NCBI GenBank assembly: GCA_015179125.1
Contig: WHVA01000384.1
Coordinates: 1 to 64,000 of the forward strand
Direction: 5' to 3'
From: Gautieria morchelliformis
Taxonomy: Eukaryota; Basidiomycota; Agaricomycetes; Gomphales; Gomphaceae
DNA length: 64,000 nt
Positions within the stretch are counted from its first letter, which is position 1, and every line of letters begins with the position of its first letter. Below the pieces are notes generated by a model that searched no databases, was not told the DNA's origin, and was given only the letters and a program-made list of their open reading frames with translations. The position numbers and the translations under genes are program-made. This document shows positions 20,280 to 33,655 of the stretch, piece after piece.

Positions 20280-22168
20280 ATGCTGCTGCAAGTAGCACTT
20301 ACACTTGCCACCATTGTCGTCTTATGGGCTGCGTTTCGGTACAAGTCCGCTGGATACCCTCGGCGTCGGTCAGCAGCAGTCGTTGTCCTCGGCGACATTG
20401 GTCGAAGTCCACGCATCATGTACCACGCACAGAGCTTTGCCCTCAACGGCTTTGAGACATATGTCGTCGGATACAAAGGTAAGGCTACAAAGCTATCAGC
20501 GACGTCCTCAAACGATGATAATTCCAAGAACAGGCTCACGCGAAGTCCTCACATCCCATGTACGCTTTGTATACCTATCTGAGCCCCCAGCGTTCATTGC
20601 CAGAATGTCACACCGCCTGTTTCTCCTTCTCGCACCCGTAAAAGTCCTATTCCAGCTTGTTACCATTATCGCAGCTCTCTTTTATCGCATAGAGCATGCT
20701 CCAGAATTCATCCTCGTCCAGGTCAGTCTCTTCCCGCAGGAGGCCCGAATCACCTCCTGACTGCTGCGTCTCAGCAAGAACCCGCCAAGTATTCCTACCC
20801 TCGCGCTTGTATGGCTCGCAGGCATGCTCCGAGGCTCAAAAATCATCATCGACTGGCACAACCTTGGTTACTCTATTCTCGCCCTTAAGCTCGGAAACAA
20901 CCACATTCTGGTCCGGCTGGCTAAAAAGTGGATTCGCACTACTAATTCAATCAATTACTAACTCGCACGTAGATTCGAAATGGCATTCGGGCGCTCTGCA
21001 TTCGCTCATTTGTTTGTGACTAGGGCCATGAAAGATTATTTGGCCGTAGAGTGGAGTCTTCAGTACTAAATTCCCTATTCTTGCATTTATTTTTTCACCG
21101 ACCCATCATGCAGCGGCTACAAAATTGTGTTTCACGACCGGCCGCCGACTCACTTCCACTCGTCCTCGCCTTCTGAGGTTCATGATGTACGTTAAGTTAT
21201 CTATTTACATGTCTTTGTGCTCAAATGTCCTACCCTTAGCTCTTCTGCCGCATCACGCCCTCCCTGGCGCGTACACTGCCTACCTTTCTCCCCCCATTCA
21301 ACTTGCCTACATCTACGCCCGTCACTACGCTCCTTCCTCAGGACTCGCGTTCCAGCTCCTATGACTCTTCTATCCTTTCCACCTCCTCTCCACTCCCCGC
21401 ACTTCGTGCTGATCGTCCTGCACTTGTCGTCTCTAGCACCAGCTGGACCGAAGATGAGGACTTCAGTATTCTGATCGCCGCACTCGCGCAGTACGAGCAG
21501 CAAGCACGCTTACAGGAAAAACATGACAGTGGGCATCTCCCAAAATTACTCGTTATTGTAACGGGAAAAGGCCCATTGCGCGAGCGTTACATGCGTGAGA
21601 TGCGCGAGGTCGAGGAAACACGACATTGGGAATGGGTGCGGTGTCGAAGCTTGTGGCTTGAGCCCGAAGATTATCCCCTTCTCCTTGGCTCTGCTGATGT
21701 TGGCGTGTCGCTTCACGCAAGCTCATCTGCGCTTGACCTACCCATGAAGGTGGTGGACATGTTCGGGTGCGGTTTGCCAGTGCTCGCGCTTGATTTTAAA
21801 TGGTGTGTCCGTTCTAATGAAGCAGTGTGTCCTACTGAATTATTGGGATAGCTTGGGCGAGTTAGTTGTCGATGGCAGAAATGGACTCGTGTTTCGAACA
21901 GCCGACGAGCTTGCTTCGCACCTAGCGGTATGATTTTATGCCCTCCTCTCACATTTTCTATCTAATGCTTTTCCATAAGTCTACACTCGCATCCTTCCCG
22001 AGGTCTCCGCGTCTCTCCGCTCTGCAGGCATTCTTTTCAAATAAATCAGATTGGGACTGGTGTACATGGAATGAGAACTGGGACCGTGTTCTACGACCGA
22101 TTGTCACGCACGAAATCGCAGCTAAAGAAATTCTCCTGAAAGAGAAGGTTACGTATAGTGTCGAGTAG
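20280..22168 (+). CDS. ALG1: Chitobiosyldiphosphodolichol beta-mannosyltransferase
   Basis: Eight exons (20280-20478, 20534-20721, 20779-20927, 20973-21062, 21114-21186, 21240-21802, 21852-21927, 21980-22168) give 508 aa. An N-terminal membrane anchor ([17 protein letters not shown]) is followed by [63 protein letters not shown]-like [18 protein letters not shown] and the GT33/GT4 nucleotide-sugar site [20 protein letters not shown]. It adds the first beta-1,4 mannose to GlcNAc2-PP-dolichol on the cytosolic face of the ER, early in N-glycan precursor assembly. A GTG lies in frame 45 nt upstream, but the ATG places the hydrophobic anchor at the very N-terminus, as expected. Confidence 0.95.
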
Positions 22169-22247
22169 CGTGAATGTACATTATACTGGTAGCTTAAGTG
22201 TGTGTTCGTAAGCACAGTCTACAAAACAATTACAGTAGGCCGAATTA

Positions 22248-23264
22248 TCAGGTGGCTGCTGTAGCAGCGAAGCTGAGTGTCTCGATACGACCTTTGCCCC
22301 TGACTTCCTTTTGCAAGATCTCGTTGATGATTCGGAACTGACCCGGATCGATGAGTAATGTCTTAATGATGAACGTCAGAATTGGAAAAGTAATGACACA
22401 AGATACTTACAGCCACCCAATCCTCCTGGCCTGTATCCTCGTTCTCGATTTTCTCTGCACCCTCTAGTATACGAGTTTTGAGTTGTTCTATGTCAACAGC
22501 AGGGACCGTAACCCGAACCCGCATCCGTGCGCGCTGAATTGGTAGCGTAGAAGCAGTCTGTAACAGCTTGATGCACTCTAACACCTATATGTCACCGAAA
22601 TATCAGCAATGACCTGCTAAGCAATGCCACTGCGTGGACGCACCTGGCTCTTTGCGCCTTTACCCTGGCGGACACTAAATCCAGCCTCACTCATTGCCTT
22701 TTCGATCATGCCGACAGGATATGGTCGCTGTGTCGCAGGGTCGACGCACTTCTCTGCTACCTGTGTGGCGATCTCACGCCATAGATTGCCCAGCTCATGC
22801 GCTCGCTCCTTCTCGCCTACTTGCATCTCGCCCTTCTTTAAGATCTGTAGTAGGGGTGGGTGGCAAGGCCGTGCCGCAGGGTTCAGTATACTCACCTCTT
22901 TGACAACAGCATGGACATCTGTGGTACCAAACGATTTCTGGAGGTCGTTCGCTTTGGCAACCTCACCTTTGGAAACATTGGTGAAGACGTTGCTTATTTG
23001 GAGAACGTCGTCTAGGTCCGTCTCTACACCATTCCGCCATTCCTGCACCTTATTCTTATAACATGCGATCTGGAGGTAAGTATAGCATAAGCATAAGCAT
23101 AAGGTATGGCAGGTGAGCTTGTAGCATGCCTCAAAACGTTTCCCACTTTTCTTAAGACGGACTAAGGAGACGTTGGTGAGTCTAAGACGCAGTTAAATGC
23201 GGACACTCGTGTGTGAACGCGCTCGTACTTACTTTATCTGATTCGAGGGCTGGTTGATTGGCAT
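22248..23264 (-). CDS. SDO1: SBDS-family ribosome maturation factor
   Basis: Six exons (23233-23264, 23130-23181, 22896-23069, 22644-22844, 22411-22584, 22248-22361) give 248 aa, as expected of Sdo1/SBDS (~250). Blocks: MPINQPSNQIKLTNVSLVRL, RFEIACYKNKVQEWRNGVE, DLDDVLQISNVFTNVSKG, RPYPVGMIEKAMSEAGFSV, MRVRVTVPAVDIEQLK and LIDPGQFRIINE. With the GTPase Efl1 it releases eIF6/Tif6 from 60S subunits in the cytoplasm. Intron 2 (23070-23129) begins with GC, because the conserved FEIACYKNK can only be joined at GAG|GCATGC. That intron also carries a short ATAAGC tandem repeat (23086-23104). Confidence 0.96.
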
Positions 23265-23441
23265 GACGAGGCGGGGTGTGACGGCGAGTGACACGTGACG
23301 CAGTGAAATCGTGACTACTTACAGTGCGTTGCCAACGTTCAACCGCAGTAATATACCTCTACCATTACCAGTAAGTACACCGTCTAACAGAGCCACTAGT
23401 TCCAATCTTTCGCTTGTCCCAGTTTCTAGTGTGACCGCATT
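23265..23441. promoter_or_regulatory. Bidirectional promoter, SDO1 and SEC4
   Basis: Only 177 bp separate the two start codons. A CACGTGAC site lies at 23292-23299, near the SDO1 end. GTGAC/GTGACG repeats around 23280-23316 flank it. Both genes serve growth (ribosome maturation and secretion), so co-regulation is plausible but not shown. Confidence 0.5.
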
Positions 23442-24336
<895 letters not shown>

Positions 24337-24509
24337 TTGTACAGTAATGATGATGGAATTACCTGTTGTGTAGTTTTTGTCATGACATTGCATACCTTTT
24401 CTTCATTTTCTACACCACATAAAATGCACGAGATGTAAAATACATAGGATATGCGTGTTTAGCGCACTCCACGTTGACCCTCAGCGGCAGACACGAGTTA
24501 CACGAGAGT

Positions 24510-27401
24510 TTACACAGCCCAGTTCCAATTTCCGCCCCACCATTGTTTTATACGCTCGCCACCCCATTCCTCGTACTCTAACTTAGTCACTCCATATTTC
24601 ATCACTTCACCTCTATCTGCATTTGCGAATGCACGCATGCCTCTCCATGCGTCAAGCCCAACATCTGCAGCCTGCACAATGTGAATCGGGACGTCCGGAT
24701 CCAAGATCGGTCGCAACGTCGCGTGCAGTCGAGGTCTTAGTCCTGGTATCTGTGCAGGGGCCCCCGTTAGGAACACATTCTGTGCGATAGATCCGTTAGC
24801 CTATGATTAGATGGCCAAGGTAACTTTGCACACCCCAGCCAGCTGCGCCTTCTCTTGTTCGCTGAAGGCTCCCAGGACGCTCTCAAGCACTTCTCCCAGC
24901 CCTGCAGTATCGACCCCAGCCATGGCAGGATTGAACCATGGCTCGCACACGCGCCACCTCTCAACACTCAGGTGGATACGACACTGGCCTGCCACATCTG
25001 TTTCGTCATAGTGCGGTCGGAATGCCTCAACAAGTGCGGAGCGCTGTGTGGCAAGCGCGGAGTACGTGTCTTGTGCTGTGAATGATGGGTCATGCTGCAA
25101 GAGCTTGGTTTCAAGAATCTGCAAATGGGTAAGGTCGTCTTCTTCGTCAGAAGATGCAGCCGTCGTATTCTGGGAGGAAAAGCAGGTAAACAATTGATTG
25201 TGTAAGTATGCGATCAGCGTACGATTTTTCGGTAGATTGCCCAATCGTCATCGTTTGCGCCGAAGGTATCCTCTGGTCAGTCATAAGCTCATAGGTCAAC
25301 GCCTGCGCTAATCAAGGGAGTTTGAGGTACAAACCTCCATTGCCCTTGCGCCTTTTCTTGCCTGTGGGAGTCTCGCTAGCCAGACTCGCAATAGTCTTCA
25401 TCCTAGCTTGGGCTGTGGCACTTTTCCGGTCACTCAGCGCTGCTCTGCGCCGTTTTCTATCCTTCAGCTTCTCCATGGCCGCCTTAGACCTCACAATCAG
25501 TCTCCCGTCAATTATTATTCCCCAAGACACACCTCGTGTTCTGCCCTTACTCGAGCAGCCCATCCACGCAGGTCACGCTCTCGTTCTTCATTTTCACGTC
25601 GCGCCTCGTCTTCCCGCTGCGCCTTTTCCCGCTCCTTCTCACGTCGCGCCCTCATGCGGGCCTCAAAACCAGCCTTCATTAATCTTTGTCGCCTTTTCTC
25701 CTTCAGACCTTCCTCGTCAAGCTGCAGGATGCAAAAGTCAACAACAGAACAATGATGCAGGCTTGCAGTTACCTGGTCGTCTGGCACGTCCGCTAATGGA
25801 AATGCCGGCTCTTCCTGCACACAGTGCGAGGTTGAGCATGAAATATTATGATAAAAAAAATCGTACCGTGACATCCTCCCCTTCTACTTCTTTTCTTCTA
25901 GCCTTTTTGACACTAATGTCGAGCCTTTTGATAGTATCGTCCAAGGAATTTTCATCTTCGAAACCTTCACTCTCCAACCGAGACTATGAGATATAATTAA
26001 GTTCGAGTTGTTGAAAATATTCAACGCGTACCAGCCACTCGGCTTTCCGCAGGGCGCCCTTGTTCTCCTTGAGGGTCGTCAGATAGGCCAGGTCATTCTC
26101 CTTTTGGAGCAACTATGGAAGAAAGTGTGAGCACTGCTACACGACCATTCTTCGTACTTGCAATATACCTTCTCCATGCGCTGCTTAGCCGCCATCTCTT
26201 GCAACCGACGACCCTGTTCCTTTCTACGCTCGGCGATACGTGCAAGCTCTTCTTCTGTCTTCTCAGATTCCACCTACGAGCTTGCTGAGAGCAAATAAGG
26301 GTGAAAGAACTGAATACGCACCGGCGCCGAGAAAGGGAACTGAATGACTCGCTCGTACGCTCGCAGCTGCAGGGGATCGCGGAGAGTGCGCAGGAGTGTA
26401 ATGTAATCTGGTGAGAACTCGCATATATTTTGAAAGATCCACTTGCAAAAAAATTAACACAAACTTATATAGCAAAGCTGCGCATACCGTGGAATGGGAT
26501 GAAGTGATCCTCGTGGGAAATGCTGGATATTTGAGTTGGATTAATCTTAATAAATAGTCATAGGACTGTGAGGTGGACCACGGAATGCTGCGCGTCTCCT
26601 TGTACCATCAGTGAAACCGAAGAAAACGCATGAGTATGACCGCGCACCGTTTAGCCTGATTCATAATGCCCCGCCCACCAAGAACAGGGATAACTGAAGT
26701 GGAAGCAGTGTTTAGCGATACGACAAGACCGTCTGCTGAGTACGACTTCGAGGGGGCAGGTAAATTATTCTGATACAGTGCCATAAGAGAATCAACGCAG
26801 TATGTGAGGGATGGGACCGAGTACAGCTCAAACATGAGTTCCGACGTCACTGTTGAGTACAAGTAAGCGGTCGAAGCAAAATGTGGACAGTGTTGCATAC
26901 GGCTGCGAGAATGAGATGGCGTGGCGATGCGCTCGGACATAAGAACAGGGTGTGTGATGGTTTCAGTGTCGATGCCAAGATTGAGAAACACATAGTCGAG
27001 CGCGTTTTCCTAACGCGATCACGTGATTACAGGTCTCTGTTTAATGGTTACGACAAACAAGCAGCCAGGCTCACCAGGGCATCAAAATTGAGGAGAACGT
27101 CCCCCTCCCAAGGCGTGCGCGCCTGCGCCTTTGCCCCGCCCTCGACCTCCACGGCCTCACCGAACAGGAGCAACGGTCGGTTTGTCTTGCGCTCCTTATA
27201 CTTTGTGATAGTATTTGGCTGGCAAATGGGAGTTTCTGAGGTAGCAAAGCCCCATCTGAGAGTTGTAGCCCCGTTGTCGATAACGATTGGGGTGTCCGTT
27301 CCACGTAGCGATTCGTACGAACTAGATGCCGCCAGCGACGGCGTCGATACAGGCGGTGTTCCCGGGATGGACAGGATATTGTCTGATGGTGTGCTTGCCA
27401 T
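24510..27401 (-). CDS. ARP5: Actin-related protein 5 (INO80 complex)
   Basis: Fourteen exons run from 27075-27401 down to 24510-24779 and give 731 aa (yeast Arp5 is 755). The actin-fold ATP site appears as IVIDNGATTLRWGFA at the N-terminus and NVFLTGAPAQIPGL near the C-terminus. Between them is the long Arp5-specific insertion: charged coiled coil (EKTEEELARIAERRKEQGRR, RARREKEREKAQREDEARR) and the DDDWAIYRKI motif. The protein ends WWGGNWNWAV. Arp5 with Ies6 forms the nucleosome-gripping module of the INO80 remodeller. The ATG at 27401 is chosen because the frame upstream opens with GTG. A CACGTGAT site (27020-27027) lies inside intron 1, close to the promoter. Confidence 0.95.
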
Positions 27402-27566
27402 AGTCTGTATGCGAAAAGATATCACTTGGGTGGTGCTGTAGATGTGAGCCTCAAGCGGACTTGAAAGCAGCGCCGAAAGTAGCGCCGATCACATTGCGGT
27501 GTCAGACTCTACTCATATCATATTCCTCATATTCCTCTTACCTCCCTACTCTCTCTTGTGACAACG

Positions 27567-29255
27567 ATGAAGGGCTTTGCAAAAGCTATCAAGCGGTAGG
27601 CTCTTTCCTCTCTGTCGAGGACTCGATTAGACCCCTTTGCTTTACAGGACACCGCACATGGTGACCACTAAAGTCGGCATGTCTAAGAGTGCGCACCGTC
27701 CATACCTTTCGCTGCGTGTGCTCACCATGTTTCGCTCAAAGAATCGAACGATCCCGAATTCGACGAGTACAACCGCAAATTTACTGCCATGGAGAGCGCC
27801 ATTGAGAAGCTCCTCAAGGACACAAAAGTCTACACAGAGAACCTCTCCAGTGTGCTCGTCCTTATGGATACTCCCTCTGTAACCCTAACGTATTTCCGTC
27901 AGAAATGCTCACCTCTGCCCAGCAGTGGTCCATCCACTTCGCCAATATCTTTCATCCGATTTCTGGAGAGTTCAGGATCGCCGAGAAACATCCGGAGGCG
28001 CAGGAAACCGTGGATAATGTGGACCTCTTCCAGGCTGCCATGGAGGAGCTCAGGGAGGCGCTGACTCCCGAGTTGGAGCTCATTCAGGGAAAAGTTCAAG
28101 CGCCAGCCAAGGAGCTTCAAGGCATCATGAAGCAGTTGCGCAAAACCATCACCAAACGAGACCATAAGGTTTGCACCGGTTTCACACCTTGAAGCAGTTA
28201 TTGATTCAAGTTTCTAGTTGACCGATTACGACCGATTCAACAACTCATTGACGAAACTAAGGGACAAGAAGGAGAAGTCTCTCAGCGACGAGAAGAATTT
28301 GTTCAAGGTATGCAGTATATCTCCCTTGTTTTTCCTCGAATTCATTAGCCTTGCAACAGCTCGAACAAGAATTCGAATCAGCAGCAAACGAGTATGAGCA
28401 CTACAACAATACAATGAAAGCTGAACTCCCTCAATTCATGGCCCTTGCGACTCAATTTATTGATCCTCTCTTCCACTCATATTACTATATGCAGTCAGTC
28501 AACTTTACATCTCGGTCCTTTCTGCCTAGTAGACACGTTTACCTCCCTGCAGATTGAACATATATTACCTCATGGTCGAAAAGCTACAAGGCTTCGCTGA
28601 GGGCAAATACGAAGTTCCTGCTGATCCTGCTGACATTGCAAGCCTGTTTGTGGAGCGTCGTGGGGATGCACAGGAGCGCGTAGAAAGTTTGGGCATCACT
28701 AAGCGCTTCACATCTACCGGTAGGCGCCAATAAACTCGAGTTTTTCAGTTGAAGCTCAAGCTTGCCTTTCGTAGCTAAGATGATGGCGACCCGTCCCGGT
28801 GCGACCATTGGACGAGCGAACACAACTGCTTCTGCTAGTTCATCTTTATCTTCTGCGTCACGCACCCCTTCCACTTTCTCGAAGAAGCCGCCTCCGCCTC
28901 CGCCCAGTGCGCCGGCGGCCCCCCCGCCATACTCCCCCTCGGTTTCTAGCACAGCTGCAGCAGCCATGAAGCGTGCGCCACCCCCGCCACCGCCACTAAA
29001 GCCGAAGCCGAAGCCGGCTGCGCAGTTTGTGGTGGCCCTGTATGACTTCCAGGCGCAGGCTGATGGTGATTTGGACTTCAATACCGGGGATCGAATAGAG
29101 ATTGTGGAGAAGACGGCGAGTCAAGAGGATTGGTGGACAGGTAAGCTGAATGGAAGGCAAGGGGTATTTCCTGGTGTGTTACGGTTCCAGATTTTTGTCC
29201 GCTGTATACTGATTGATGTTGAAATAAACCAGGAAATTACGTTCAGGAAGCTTAG
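27567..29255 (+). CDS. RVS167: BAR-SH3 membrane-curvature protein (Rvs167/Hob1 type)
   Basis: Nine exons (27567-27595, 27648-27688, 27742-27849, 27903-28168, 28218-28307, 28360-28493, 28553-28719, 28775-29173, 29233-29255) give 418 aa. An N-terminal BAR domain (MKGFAKAIKR...MSKKSNDPEFDEY, LTDYDRFNNSLTKLRDKK, ESAANEYEHYNNTMKAELPQ) dimerises into a curved coil that bends membrane. A low-complexity linker carries proline runs of six to eight residues that could bind other SH3 domains. The SH3 domain runs from VVALYDFQAQADGDLDF to EDWWTGKLNGRQGVFPGNYV. Such proteins act at endocytic actin patches in scission. It is divergent from ARP5, 165 bp between starts. Confidence 0.95.
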
Positions 29256-29739
29256 CTCATTGAATTCTCCCACGAAATTGGTATTATGTCGGGTCCCGTC
29301 CCTTGTAGCAATTGCGGACGCTATGTCAAGTTACCATAACTCACAGCAACAAATAAGTAGTGCAAAAAAAGTCCAGTAAATTGAAACCTGGGCAAATGGC
29401 AACCTGTGAAGAGGGTTCTGTTTTCCAATTTTCACGGCTGAAATATTCCAGGCACTGAGTCGAGACATTGTTACGGCGACACTGTGGCCACGCAAAAGGG
29501 GTCCTAACCATTGGTCGAAAGGGTACAGTATGAAGTGCAGAGACAGATCAATGAATGAAATGCTCGGAGGGCCAATGCGCTTGTGGTACACGGTGACGGA
29601 GGTGAGGCGAATTCTAGAATCGGATGGAATCGGCCCCTCCGCATAAACTACATGTCGGAGAAAAAGATGCACAGTATTCTGGCCGGCTGTGTATTCATAT
29701 TTGAAATTTGTTCGTTGCAGACAGGACCGGACTCACTCT
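29256..29739. other. Non-coding interval between convergent genes
   Basis: This 484-bp interval lies between the 3' ends of RVS167 and the small membrane-protein gene. The minus-strand frame covering 29331-29672 opens with ATG but has no hydrophobic pattern, motif or splice link that I can support. I see no repeat or RNA gene. Confidence 0.4.
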
Positions 29740-29913
29740 TTAGTCAATAGTCGAATTTCTCTGCGCAGTCGAGGCGGCCAGCTTCTGTTTCTGGCGTGTC
29801 TGGGACTCAAAACGCGCGTGCTGAATGGAAGATCGAACGAATGCAGCAACAATTAAGGCCATAGTGAAGGCTGCTGCAGGCGCCCGCCATTTGCGAGGGT
29901 CGATTGCAGCCAT
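29740..29913 (-). CDS. Small single-pass membrane protein, unknown function
   Basis: The ATG at 29913 opens a 57-residue frame, MAAIDPRKWRAPAAAFTMAL and onward. One hydrophobic helix of about 20 residues (APAAAFTMALIVAAFV) is followed by a strongly basic, polar tail (RSSIQHARFESQTRQKQK). Length and shape recall small inner-membrane or assembly proteins of mitochondria, such as respiratory-chain assembly factors, but I cannot name a family. The frame runs upstream only through non-ATG codons. It is divergent from the DUF7330 gene, 169 bp between starts. A real small gene seems more likely than chance because of the helix-plus-basic-tail layout. Confidence 0.45.
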   Translation of the reverse strand: MAAIDPRKWRAPAAAFTMALIVAAFVRSSIQHARFESQTRQKQKLAASTAQRNSTID

Positions 29914-30082
29914 GAGACGAGAATGTCTACGAGTCAACCACGCGCGCTGAGAAATACTTGAACTGACCACCAAGTGACGCAAGAAGCGGAAGTAGCCATC
30001 TCGCTGGGCTTACAGCCGATCACGATCGTGGCGGTGCCCGCGCAGCGTCCCTACATTGTGAACTTCAACTACGCCGCGCAGC

Positions 30083-31242
30083 ATGATAATCGCGAGTCAA
30101 ATAGACCCTACTGCGAAGGACTCGATCCTACAAGTCGCCCCAGCGCAGGCGCAAGAGCGAACAATGGGCATGATGGCGATCCCCGCGAGAGTGAGCGGTC
30201 CCTATATGCAGACACGGTTCAATTAACACACTCCGTGGTATAGGTAGATGATCCCCCACCATACGCCCCAAGCCAGGTTTTCCAGTCTCCAAGACGTCCA
30301 ATACCGCCTATACCGCGCACAATCAGCAATACTTCGGATCCAAGGTCCAAACCTCCAAATGTTGCAACAAACTTCCTTTTCGTCAAGACACGTCAGGAAC
30401 CAGTGAATGGTATCTGCCCAGTTTATTTTTTGGAAACTTAACTATAAAATTGATTCATACTAGGTGTTTTTTGTATCGATCCGGAGCTCCAGGCAATTGC
30501 ACCCGACAAGGAGGGTGCCACTGCTACCGACAGACGTGAATACAACCGAACACATCGGCAGAGACATCATCACCATAGCCGTAAAGGATTCAAAAAACGT
30601 ACTGACCTCCCTGATCCAAATGCAATATTTGAAACTCGTCAAGGCGCCATTCAACTTGATATATCCGTCGTAGCTTCCCCTCCGGCCGCCACGCATTCAC
30701 GCACCCTTATTCAAGCAACCGCACGACAGGGTCCCGTGGATATTAAAGTGGTATGAATCGGTTTATCGCAACCTCTCTTTTCTCCGTGAACTCATAAACA
30801 AACAGCATAGTATACATCCAAAGCGACGGCTGAATATGGAAGTGAGAACCCGCAAAGGTTTGTGACCCCGCCTCTAACGCCCATATTGTCTGACCTGCTT
30901 CTTCCTGCGATCGCTGCATTAGGAGACATCCTCGTTCTCATCCCTCGTTCATTTTCTGGCTATATCCAATTATATAGCCGCCATGGTCAGCTCGTCTTCC
31001 TCCCCAGTCTTGCCTCTGCCATGTCTCTCGTCGCCCGCCACGAGCGAGAAGTGCAGGCCGTAGTTGGAGACGTCGTTAATCGCTTGCCGGCCACTGGAAC
31101 CGAATGGTCGGGCGACACAGTGCATATAGCCTCTCGTCACGGAGACATATTGATTGGCTACATTGGGGAGGATAATAAGCCCGCTGCAGAACCCGGATTT
31201 TGGAAGAAATTGGCACACATCTTTCAGCCTTCGACGCACTAG
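30083..31242 (+). CDS. DUF7330-family protein (fungal, function unknown)
   Basis: Five exons (30083-30190, 30244-30409, 30464-30750, 30806-30857, 30923-31242) give 310 aa with no frame conflict. The layout matches basidiomycete DUF7330 proteins: a short start, a PPPYAP motif, then repeated beta-strand units each holding a G-x-(I/V) step (RQGAIQLDI, ARQGPVDIKV, TRKGDILVLI, SRHGQLVFL, SRHGDILIGYI). In other members these read as NGS-rich repeats and are thought to form a beta-helix-like fold. Unusual here is a His/Arg-rich insert near residue 125 (RTHRQRHHHHSRKG). There is no signal peptide or membrane helix. No biochemical role is known for the family. Confidence 0.8.
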
Positions 31243-31622
31243 AGTCACGATCATAGACGATGTTATTTACCCTTGCTACTATTCTCCAACCATTGTATTT
31301 ATATATTCAGATACTTCAATCTGAAATGCAGGTTTCACAGCTTTGGTGGGTTGCACATGCACAGATGCATCAAGAGTATTGATGAATCAGAGACGAGGTA
31401 GGAATGAATACTCGATGCCGCAGTGAAATATTTCATACAGAATTGGTAAACCTGTACAAGGAATCTCTGCCCTAGCGAGAACACACGACAATGCGAACGA
31501 AGGGGCATCCTCATAGTTACCAAGATGATATGGACCGTCCCATTCAATTACGAAACGCTATTGATCGTGGAGCCGTTTCCAAAATATAACTCAAGAATAC
31601 CATTGCATGAAAGGTAACAGTG
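31243..31622. other. Non-coding interval between convergent genes
   Basis: This 380-bp interval lies between the stop codons of the DUF7330 gene and RPT4. It is AT-rich and has no supported frame. It presumably holds both 3' UTRs and polyadenylation signals; TATTTATATATTC at 31290-31310 is a candidate efficiency element for the plus-strand gene. Confidence 0.4.
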
Positions 31623-33247
<1,625 letters not shown>

Positions 33248-33655
33248 TTTGGTTTGGCTCACAACGCGTATGTACGCGCGTTTGTTTATACGGACTATGT
33301 ATGAGAGGGTCTATGTGGGCGCTGATCCTGCTTCAAACTCAAGTTTAATAGACTCGAAGGGAATGAACACTATTACTCTTGAACGCTGAATCGACTGCCA
33401 GCCACTGACGATTCACGAAGCTCATTCGGACCTCCCCCATAACAAATTCTACGTCAGGGTGTGCAACAAAACAAGAATAGCACTAGAACAGCAAAATAGT
33501 TCGACTAAGACAAACCCGCCCCGTTACAACAGCTGAATGGCGGGAAAGGGTGCACAAAAATATGAGGATGGATGAGAATTAGAGATGGTATTGCCATCCT
33601 TTGATAAATATGCCGTGATAGGGTTAAAATGCAATGGAACCGTGCAATTATCCCG
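33248..33655. promoter_or_regulatory. RPT4 upstream region and DOT1 3' flank
   Basis: This 408-bp interval lies between the RPT4 start and the DOT1 stop, both on the minus strand, so it holds DOT1 3' sequence and the RPT4 promoter. I looked for a PACE-like proteasome box (GGTGGCAAA) on both strands and did not find one. No other element was recognised. Confidence 0.35.

Noticed and set aside
23086-23104. ATAAGC tandem repeat as a possible CRISPR or microsatellite
   Set aside because: Only three units of 6 bp inside an intron; noted with SDO1 only.
28584-29081. Long minus-strand frame with glycine runs
   Set aside because: It is the antisense of the proline-rich linker and SH3 domain of RVS167; proline codons read backwards give glycine. 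No independent support.
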